Positions 45,294 through 51,863 of a stretch of DNA of 64,000 nt are shown one piece after another. The translations under genes were made by a program, and so were the position numbers. Location: contig NZ_JADNHZ010000010.1 of the NCBI RefSeq assembly GCF_015554145.1, forward strand, positions 26,245 to 90,244, written 5' to 3'. How positions within the stretch are numbered: the first letter of the stretch is position 1; each line of letters opens with the position of its first letter. The stretch is from Collinsella aerofaciens. GTDB lineage: Bacteria; Actinomycetota; Coriobacteriia; Coriobacteriales; Coriobacteriaceae. Under the pieces are notes generated by a model, which had not been told where the DNA came from, did no database searches, and saw only the letters and a program-made list of their open reading frames with translations.

Positions 45294-46013
45294 CTATCGC
45301 TTGGAGTTGACGCGGTAGTGGAAGATCTCGGGATGCGTGCGGGCATGCGTGACCTCGAACAAGATGCCGTCCGAAGTGTACGACTGGCTCTCCATGACGG
45401 CGACACAGTTGTACTTGCCAAGGTCCAAGTAGCTGCAGTCCTCATCGTTGGCGAGCTCGACACTCACCGTACGGCGGCTCGCCATCACTTTGATGCCGCG
45501 CTTGTGCTCCAGATAGCCGTAGATAGAATCCGCCGCGATCTCGGGGGTCAGGCCCTTGGCGATCGACGCCAAAAAGTAGCCGTGGTCCACCTGGCGCGCG
45601 CTGCCGTTGAGGCTTCGGACACGCACGACGCGAATCAGCTCCTCGCCCACCTTAAAGCCCAGGCGACGAGAGAGTTGCTCAGTGCAAATCAAATGTTCAA
45701 AAGACTTGACCTCGGTCGATGCGACGGCATTGTTGCGTTTTGCGAACTCGCCAAACGACTCAGCCTCTTCGAGTGCGCCCAGCATGTCGGTTTCGCCCTT
45801 AAGCCAAATAACGCGCACGCCCTTACCGTGTATAGGCTGCACAAACATCTGGTCGGCCAGCATGCTCAAGGCGCGTCGAACGGTATTGCGCGTGCAGCCA
45901 AACTCCGCGGTCAGCTCGGCTTCGGTTGGCAGCATCTCCTGAAACGCATAGGTCCCGTCGATGATGCGCGAACGGATCTCGCGGTAGATTCCTTCGTAAA
46001 TCGCTTTTGGCAT
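45294..46013 (-). CDS. GntR-family regulator, TreR-like
   Basis: 239 residues. Winged helix: IYREIRSRIIDGTYAFQ, LPTEAELTAEFGCTRNTVRR and QPIHGKGVRVI. The UTRA domain follows (ELIRVVRVRSLNGSARQVDH). The layout is like TreR trehalose repressors. It lies between the ABC operon and the divergent PTS-HAD gene, whose intergenic regions both contain GTTGTTTRAAC. Confidence 0.88.
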   Translation of the reverse strand: MPKAIYEGIYREIRSRIIDGTYAFQEMLPTEAELTAEFGCTRNTVRRALSMLADQMFVQPIHGKGVRVIWLKGETDMLGALEEAESFGEFAKRNNAVASTEVKSFEHLICTEQLSRRLGFKVGEELIRVVRVRSLNGSARQVDHGYFLASIAKGLTPEIAADSIYGYLEHKRGIKVMASRRTVSVELANDEDCSYLDLGKYNCVAVMESQSYTSDGILFEVTHARTHPEIFHYRVNSKR

Positions 46014-46064
46014 GATTTCACCTCTAATGAATATGTATGGCTAGGCACGATAGCATTTCTTAAA

Positions 46065-46197
46065 GTTGTTTAAACCGATTATCGGTAAAGTACGGATTAT
46101 TTACCGTCGACGGTTCCCCCGAAACCCAAATCGGACCGAATCAAAACCGTCAATGCGGCAAGCAGCCAGTCCTCTACAATGAGTTCATTGTTTAAAC
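46065..46197 (+). promoter_or_regulatory. Two GTTGTTTAAAC-type operators before the PTS-HAD gene
   Basis: GTTGTTTAAAC at 46065-46075 and ATTGTTTAAAC at 46187-46197, 122 bases apart, in the divergent region between the TreR-like gene and the PTS-HAD gene. The region also contains a CGATTATCGG palindrome. Confidence 0.55.
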
Positions 46198-46237
46198 GTT
46201 CTTGCTCGCACAGCATGTTGCATCCGGAAGGCATATT

Positions 46238-48688
46238 ATGCTGCAGAAAATCCAACGTTTTGGCGGAGCCATGTTCGCGCCCGCCATGCTGTTTTCTATA
46301 TCAGGCCTCATGGTCGGCATCTCCGCCCTCGCCACGACCGTAGACATCGTCGGTGACCTCGCCGTATACGGAACCCCTTGGTACGTTTTCTGGACCATCA
46401 TCCAGCGCGGCTCGTGGACGGTCTTTAAACGTCTCCCGCTCCTTTTTGCCGTAGCGCTGCCTATCGGTCTTGCCCAAAAGCAACCGGCGCGCTGCTGCCT
46501 CGAGGCACTCGTGGCCTATTTTGCCTATTGCTTCTTTTTGAGCGAGATCATTAAGCTGAGCGGAGACAACCTTGGGCTTAAGTACCCATCATCTTTGACC
46601 CCCGCCAGCGGTATCACCGTCATCGACGGCATCAAGACGCTCGACACCGGCATTATCGGCCCGCTGGCGGTATCGGCAACCGTCGTCGCCATCCATGACC
46701 GCTTCTACGATGCCAAGGTTCCCGATTGGCTCGGCACCTTCTCGGGTTCCTCGCTGGTCTACCTCATCAGCTTTTTTGCCGTGTTTGCCCTTGCCGCCAT
46801 CTCGGCCGCCATCGTGCCCTTCGCATACGCTGTGACCGAAACGCTGCGCCACGCACTTGCGGGCGTCGGCCCCTTCGGCGTGGGCATCTTTGTGTTTTTG
46901 GAGCGAGCGCTCGAGCCCATGGGGCTGCACCATCTGCTCTATATGCCCATCTATTACGACAATCTGGTCATTCACGACGGTATTTACGCCACGTGGACCA
47001 ACCTGCTCCCCATTCTCTCCCATAGCACGCGCCCTTTAAATGAACTTGCGCCCTGGGCAGGTTTTACCGCCACCGGCTGGGGCAAGCTCTTTGGCCTTCC
47101 CGCCATCGCGGCAGCATTCTATTTCACCGCCAAACCCGAACGCCGCGCCGGCCTTAAGGCCATCCTTTTGCCCGCCATCGTCGCCTCGGTGGCATGCGGC
47201 GTCACCGAGCCGCTCGAGTTTCTCTTTATGTTCACCTATCCCGGACTCTTTTTGCTCTACGCCGTCCTGTCCTCCTGCCTTGCCATGACCATGAACTTCT
47301 TTGGCATCGTCGGCATCTTCTCGGGCGGTCTCATGGAAATGACGGCCTTCAACTTCATCCCGCTCATGCGAATGCATGCCGGCTCCTACCTTTTGGCGCT
47401 CGGTATCGGTCTTGCCTTTAGCCTCATCTTTTTTGTTAGTTTTCGAGCACTCATCTTGGTCTATGACCTTAAGACGCCGGGCCGCGAGAATCATGCCTCC
47501 AATCGCGCGGCAATCGATCGTTTAACGGGAAGCGGCTTTGTCAAAGAACAATCTCCCAATGGCGAGGTCAGTATTCAATACGATCAAGATCACGTCCTCG
47601 CTGAGCGGGTAATTCAGCTTTTAGGTGGCGTTGGCAATATCGTGGGCGCAACCAACTGCGCCACGCGCCTGCGCGTCGAGGTCGTAGACCCTTCCATCGT
47701 TGCAGATAATGCGTCGTTTGTCGCGGTGGGCGCCAAGGGCCTCATCATTACGGGCAAGACCGCCCAGGTGATTATCGGCATCTCCGTTCCCCGCGTTAAA
47801 GAGCATTTTGACCAGATCATGGGCCTCGAGCCGGGATTTGTGCCCACCACCTCGGCCTCCCCTGCCGCCAGCGCAGCCCATAAGCGCGGCGATATCTGCT
47901 TTTTCGATATCGACGGAACACTCGCCTGGCAAGACCATCGAGTAGCACAAGAGCTTCCCGAGAGCGAGCGAGACCTCTCCCCCTATCCCAATGAAGCGGT
48001 CTCGCAAGCCATCCGTGATTTTGTCGCCAAGGGCAATATGGCGTTTATCTGCACAGGGCGCACGCTGAGCTGCATCCATCCAAAGCTGCTCGAGCTGCCC
48101 TGGACCGGCATCGTCTGCCTCGCGGGTGGCTATGTCGAACTTGAGGGACACGTGATTCGCGATTTGGCGATGACGCCCGGCATGCTGCAGCGCCTTGCTC
48201 CCATTCTTGAGCAATCGGACGAAGTGATTCGTTTTGAGGGACTCAATGGCGTCGTTCGCATGAGTGCCGATGCGCCCGACGCCCCGGGATACGCCCGCAC
48301 CGTGGGCGATGCAATTACGCAGCTGCAACATTACAGCGCCTACAAGATCTTAATGTCCACGTCGCTTGCCAACCGCATCGCTCAGGATCAAGCGTTTGAG
48401 CCGCTGCTCTGCTTTAACGAGCTCGAGCTCGAAGTGACCGAGATTTCGCCTCGCGAATGCACCAAGCGCGAGGGTATCCAGTCCGTACTCGACGCCCTCG
48501 ATCCCCACCACGGAACCGTATACGGCATCGGCGACGCCAGCAATGACGTCTCGCTGATGAACGCCGTCGACGTTGGCATCGCCATGGGCAACGCACCGGA
48601 CTTCCTCAAGGAAAAGGCCGACTATGTCACCGACAGCATCGACCACGACGGCGTCGTCACCGCGCTCGAACACTTTGGGCTTATCTAG
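46238..48688 (+). CDS. PTS EIICB fused to a HAD (Cof-type) phosphatase
   Basis: 816 residues from ATG 46238, with GGAAGG upstream. Residues 1 to about 415 are an EIIC of the glucose/maltose class, with about ten membrane segments and GVTEPLEF at 321-328. EIIB (about 446-530) has the phospho-Cys474 in IVGATNCATRLRV. Residues about 551-816 are a HAD phosphatase: DIDGT (Asp557/Asp559), CTGRT, Lys743 in TKREGI and GDASND (Asp766/Asp770), with a type-IIB cap between. All catalytic residues are intact. No IIA is present. The protein may import, phosphorylate and then dephosphorylate its sugar, or regulate the pool. Confidence 0.92.
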   Translation: MLQKIQRFGGAMFAPAMLFSISGLMVGISALATTVDIVGDLAVYGTPWYVFWTIIQRGSWTVFKRLPLLFAVALPIGLAQKQPARCCLEALVAYFAYCFFLSEIIKLSGDNLGLKYPSSLTPASGITVIDGIKTLDTGIIGPLAVSATVVAIHDRFYDAKVPDWLGTFSGSSLVYLISFFAVFALAAISAAIVPFAYAVTETLRHALAGVGPFGVGIFVFLERALEPMGLHHLLYMPIYYDNLVIHDGIYATWTNLLPILSHSTRPLNELAPWAGFTATGWGKLFGLPAIAAAFYFTAKPERRAGLKAILLPAIVASVACGVTEPLEFLFMFTYPGLFLLYAVLSSCLAMTMNFFGIVGIFSGGLMEMTAFNFIPLMRMHAGSYLLALGIGLAFSLIFFVSFRALILVYDLKTPGRENHASNRAAIDRLTGSGFVKEQSPNGEVSIQYDQDHVLAERVIQLLGGVGNIVGATNCATRLRVEVVDPSIVADNASFVAVGAKGLIITGKTAQVIIGISVPRVKEHFDQIMGLEPGFVPTTSASPAASAAHKRGDICFFDIDGTLAWQDHRVAQELPESERDLSPYPNEAVSQAIRDFVAKGNMAFICTGRTLSCIHPKLLELPWTGIVCLAGGYVELEGHVIRDLAMTPGMLQRLAPILEQSDEVIRFEGLNGVVRMSADAPDAPGYARTVGDAITQLQHYSAYKILMSTSLANRIAQDQAFEPLLCFNELELEVTEISPRECTKREGIQSVLDALDPHHGTVYGIGDASNDVSLMNAVDVGIAMGNAPDFLKEKADYVTDSIDHDGVVTALEHFGLI

Positions 48689-48803
48689 CCAAGCCCCTAC
48701 CGCACTTGCGGCCGCATGGACCAATCGTCTTCAACCGCCGCGCTCGACGCCCTAATGTGGCAATATGTTGTCTGCATAATGCAACGATGCAACCTATCAA
48801 AGA

Positions 48804-49829
48804 ATGCGAGAACCCGTGTCCAGTCCGTTTACCAGCTTTTTAGCCCAGCACTTTGACCAGATTAACGACTATCTGGCCACGTTCTTTGACGGACAGGCGA
48901 CTTCCGCCGATATCGAGCGCTACCTGTATACCCCGCTCTCGGCATTTACGGCAAACGCTGGCAAGCGCCACCGCCCGCTCATCTGCATGCTCGCCGCCAC
49001 TGCGGTAGGCGGCAGCTTTGAGAGCGCCCGCAGCGCAGCGGCGGCCATCGAGCATTTCCAGTCAGGCGCGCTGATTCACGACGACATCGCCGACAACGGA
49101 CAGCTTCGTCGAGGCAAGCCCTGCATGCACCTTACCGAGGGCACGGGCCTTGCCATCAATTGTGGCGACCTGGCGCTCACCATGGTCACCAAGACGGTTC
49201 TCGACGATCCCACGCTCGAGTCCGACGTGAAGCTGCGTGTGCTCCACGAGCTTACCGAGATGATCGTCCGCACCATCGAGGGTCAAGCGCTTGACCTGGG
49301 TTGGGTCCGTGACGAGCGCTTTGATATCTCGGTTGATGACTACCTGGACATGGCGACGCACAAGACCGCGTACTACAGCGGAGCGACGCCGCTTGCCGCC
49401 GGAGCCATTATCGGCGGCGGCAGCGAAGAGCAGATTGAGGCACTGCGCGCCTTTGGGCTGCACACGGGCCTTGCCTTCCAGATTCAAGACGACCTGCTCA
49501 ACTTGATCGGCACCAAGGAGGCCGCCAACAAGGACTTCCGCACCGATATCACCGAGGGCAAGCGCACCCTCGTTGCCGTGCATGCCCTGTCAGACGAGCG
49601 CTATCACGACGAGATCGAGGCAATCCTTTCCTCGGGCACCGAGGACCCTGCGCAGCTCGCACGCGCCGTGGAGATCTTCCAGGAGACCGGCTCCATCGAT
49701 TACGCCCACACCTATGCGCTCGACCTGACCGCTAAGGCCAAGGCCGCTATCGAAGGCGTCGAGCTCGACCCGCATGCGCGCGAGCTCTTCCTCTCAATGG
49801 CAGATTTCTTTGTGGAGCGTCTTAACTAG
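48804..49829 (+). CDS. Polyprenyl diphosphate synthase family protein
   Basis: 341 residues, an all-alpha trans-prenyltransferase. The first Asp-rich motif is in GALIHDDIADNGQLRRGKP, and the second is FQIQDDLLNLIG (DDxxN rather than DDxxD). It makes a long-chain isoprenoid diphosphate, for menaquinone or other lipids. The start is uncertain: ATG 48804 lacks a good ribosome site, and GTG 48816 is an alternative. Confidence 0.88.
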   Translation: MREPVSSPFTSFLAQHFDQINDYLATFFDGQATSADIERYLYTPLSAFTANAGKRHRPLICMLAATAVGGSFESARSAAAAIEHFQSGALIHDDIADNGQLRRGKPCMHLTEGTGLAINCGDLALTMVTKTVLDDPTLESDVKLRVLHELTEMIVRTIEGQALDLGWVRDERFDISVDDYLDMATHKTAYYSGATPLAAGAIIGGGSEEQIEALRAFGLHTGLAFQIQDDLLNLIGTKEAANKDFRTDITEGKRTLVAVHALSDERYHDEIEAILSSGTEDPAQLARAVEIFQETGSIDYAHTYALDLTAKAKAAIEGVELDPHARELFLSMADFFVERLN

Positions 49830-49968
49830 CGGGGGTCATAAAACCTGTGGGCAGCGAGTTTGGGTACAAGTTGCTACACTATTGAGTGCATGTTTATAAA
49901 TTGTCTCGCGTTGTCTATCCGACACACGCTCAAAATAGTACGAATGGTACGCCGAAAGGGGTTCGTTC

Positions 49969-50874
49969 ATGGAACCTATTACCACGGGCATGCAGGGAGC
50001 AGCCGTCGAGGATGTTCAGTCCCGCCTTCTGCAGCTCGGCTATACAATCGATGACGCCGAGGTTGTCGACAAGCGCTTTGGCACCACCACCGAGCAGGCC
50101 GTCAGCACCTTCAGGCTCGACAGCGGCCTTGCTGCCGGTCATGCCGTCGATATCCCCTGTTGGAGCGCCCTGGTCGACGCCTCGTATAAGCTGGGCGACC
50201 GCACTCTGTATCTGCGCATGCCCAATTTCCATGGCGCCGATGTGCAGGCCCTGCAGCGCGCTCTCAACGTTTTGGGCTTTGCCTGTGGCGAAGACGACGG
50301 CTACTTTGGTCCGCATACCGAGGCCGCCCTGCAGCAGTTCCAGGAAAATGTCGGCCTGTTTGCCGACGGCATGGCCTTCCAGGACACCTACGCCTACATC
50401 AACCGCCTGCACCATGTGTGGGAGGGCAAGCCCTCGGTCACCGAAGCCGAGTCCCGCATCGGTTTTGCTCGCGCCGCCAACGTGCTCGAGCGCTTCCAGA
50501 TCGCCGTTATCGGTGAGGACCCCATCGCACGCAGCGTTGCTTCGCGCATGTGGAACATCGCCACGGCAACGACCGACAACAGCGGCATGATGCTCTGCGA
50601 CTCCGAGGTCCCAACCGACGTTGACCTGGTGCTCGAGATCGCAAGCGACGAGCTGCCCGCCGACGCCGCGCCACGCGCCACGATTGCCCTCGCCGAGTGC
50701 CACAACCTGGCCCAGCGCATCCGCACCGCCAATGTCGCCGCGCAGCAGAAGCCGGCTCGCATTCGCATTGAGCTCACGGGCATGACGCGCTACAACGGCA
50801 CCTTCACGGCCAGCGACGCGCAGACGCTCGCCGTACGCCTACTCGACGGCGTTTGCGATGCCCTCGCAGATTAG
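49969..50874 (+). CDS. Peptidoglycan-binding domain protein
   Basis: 301 residues. Two PG_binding_1 modules: GMQGAAVEDVQSRLLQLGY with the following FGTTTEQAVSTFR, and ADVQALQRALNVLGF with GYFGPHTEAALQQFQ. A C-terminal alpha/beta domain (about 160-301) resembles an amidase-like Rossmann unit (IAVIGEDPIARSVASRMWN) but lacks obvious zinc ligands. There is no signal peptide, which is odd for a wall binder. Function uncertain. Confidence 0.75.
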   Translation: MEPITTGMQGAAVEDVQSRLLQLGYTIDDAEVVDKRFGTTTEQAVSTFRLDSGLAAGHAVDIPCWSALVDASYKLGDRTLYLRMPNFHGADVQALQRALNVLGFACGEDDGYFGPHTEAALQQFQENVGLFADGMAFQDTYAYINRLHHVWEGKPSVTEAESRIGFARAANVLERFQIAVIGEDPIARSVASRMWNIATATTDNSGMMLCDSEVPTDVDLVLEIASDELPADAAPRATIALAECHNLAQRIRTANVAAQQKPARIRIELTGMTRYNGTFTASDAQTLAVRLLDGVCDALAD

Positions 50875-50912
50875 GTAAACTAGACGAGTTGCTTTTGGGC
50901 AACACCACACAT

Positions 50913-50987
50913 TGGGACGTAGTTCAACGGTAGAACTCCGGTTTTTGGTGCCGGCTGTTGGGGGTTCGAATCCCTCCGTCCCAGCCA
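50913..50987 (+). tRNA. tRNA-Gln(TTG)
   Basis: Acceptor TGGGACG / CGTCCCA, anticodon stem CCGGT / GCCGG with loop TTTTGGT (anticodon TTG at 50945-50947), T arm GGGGG / TCCCTC region around TTCGAA, and encoded CCA. Confidence 0.97.
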
Positions 50988-50996
50988 TTAAAACTG

Positions 50997-51034
50997 AGCG
51001 CCCTAAGCCCATAACGGCCCAGGGCGCTTTCTTG
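50997..51034 (+). terminator. Intrinsic terminator after tRNA-Gln
   Basis: Stem AGCGCCCT / AGGGCGCT followed by TTCTTGT. Confidence 0.75.
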
Positions 51035-51039
51035 TGGGC

Positions 51040-51292
51040 AAGCGGAGGAATTCGAACCCGCAAGGGTGCGGAGCTGAGGAAACGCGAAGCGTTTTCCAGC
51101 GCAGCACGCAAGGAGCGAAGCGACGCAGCGGGGCGCGGCCGCCGACCAGGCGGACGCGGAATCCCTCCGTCCCACACCAGCCAAGAGCCCCTCACGTCAA
51201 GCAAATCGAGCCAACGCCGCCAAGCGGAGGAATCCGAACCCGCAAGGATGCGGAGCGACGCAGCGGGGCGCGGCCGCCGCAGGCAGACGCGG
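51040..51292 (+). repeat. Imperfect direct repeats and a duplicated tRNA 3' end
   Basis: Copy 1 (51040-51159) and copy 2 (51222-51292) share AAGCGGAGGAATYCGAACCC, a GCAAGGRTGCGGAGC block and a GC-rich GCGACGCAGCGGGGCGCGG block. Copy 2 lacks about 45 bases present in copy 1. GAATCCCTCCGTCCCA, the 3' end of tRNA-Gln (50968-50983), recurs at 51159-51174. Confidence 0.75.
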
Positions 51293-51293
51293 T

Positions 51294-51352
51294 GCCGGCA
51301 CTTGGGGACGCTCCTAAGTGCCGGCATTATAGGAACGTCCCCAAGTGCCGGC
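51294..51352. repeat. Hairpin with GGAACGTCCCC motif, three arm copies
   Basis: 22-base arms 51294-51315 and 51331-51352 pair with one mismatch. The loop (51316-51330) carries a third copy of AAGTGCCGGC. AGGAACGTCCCCAA matches AAGAACGTCCCCAA at 13095-13108, where the arms differ. Confidence 0.75.
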
Positions 51353-51385
51353 TCGGGACTATTTTCGAGGACCCTCCGAAGGACT

Positions 51386-51615
51386 GTGGCCAAAAAACGG
51401 CAAATATGAGTACTGTTACCGTTGTAGCTACATTATTTTCGTTAATAAAAGAAGATCTTAATGAGATTTATTCGCATCAAGGTCTTCCTTTAATGAACAC
51501 TTGAGGAGATACGGCAGCTTATCTGCTCGATCGACACGTCAAATCACCTTAAATGTGGTCAAAATTACTGCTACTAAAAGAGTATCAGTACTCATATTTG
51601 ATGTTTTTTGGCCAC
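51386..51615. mobile_element. MITE-like element with 34-bp terminal inverted repeats
   Basis: TIRs 51386-51419 and 51582-51615 are 31/34 identical and start GTGGCCAAAAAAC. The 160-base interior is much more AT-rich than the surroundings and has no long reading frame. No target-site duplication could be identified by eye. Confidence 0.65.
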
Positions 51616-51718
51616 GGCTCTTTATAGACACCCTGCACAGCGACGGTGGTAGATTTCGGAACGTGTCCGTCAGCCCCGTTCCGAAAAGCGAGCCGCATGC
51701 AACGGCCAAGCCACGACA

Positions 51719-51855
51719 GGCCCCGGGAGAGCGGGGACACCGGCTTAGGTTTATCGCGAGTTCCGCACGAACAGGAGGCCACTTAATGTGGCCTCCGTCG
51801 TGAGCAGGACTGTAGAGCAGGAAACCTAAGCCGGTGTCCCCGCTCTCCCGGGGCC
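51719..51855 (-). repeat. Family A variable-arm element, copy A2
   Basis: Perfect 34-bp arms (51719-51752 and 51822-51855) enclose a 69-base core. Relative to A1 the core stem changes on both sides (GAAGGCC / GGCCTTC becomes GGAGGCC / GGCCTCC), keeping the pairing. It ends 8 bases past the stop of the Toprim gene. Confidence 0.93.
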
Positions 51856-51863
51856 GGCGGAAT

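Larger units (their letters stand above)
50988..51863. other. Gene-free, repeat-rich interval
   Basis: About 880 bases with no convincing gene. Left to right it holds a terminator, two direct repeats (51040-51292), a hairpin (51294-51352), a MITE-like AT-rich element (51386-51615) and variable-arm element A2 (51719-51855). The short open frames across it are rich in GGIRTRK-like readings typical of translated tRNA ends and are not taken as genes. Confidence 0.7.

Noticed and set aside
50912..51409. Protein gene starting in tRNA-Gln
   Set aside because: It reads through the tRNA and tandem repeats; the GGIRTRK-like peptide is a known artefact of translated tRNA ends.
51386..51615. Insertion sequence
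   Set aside because: Too short and without any transposase frame; described as MITE-like instead.
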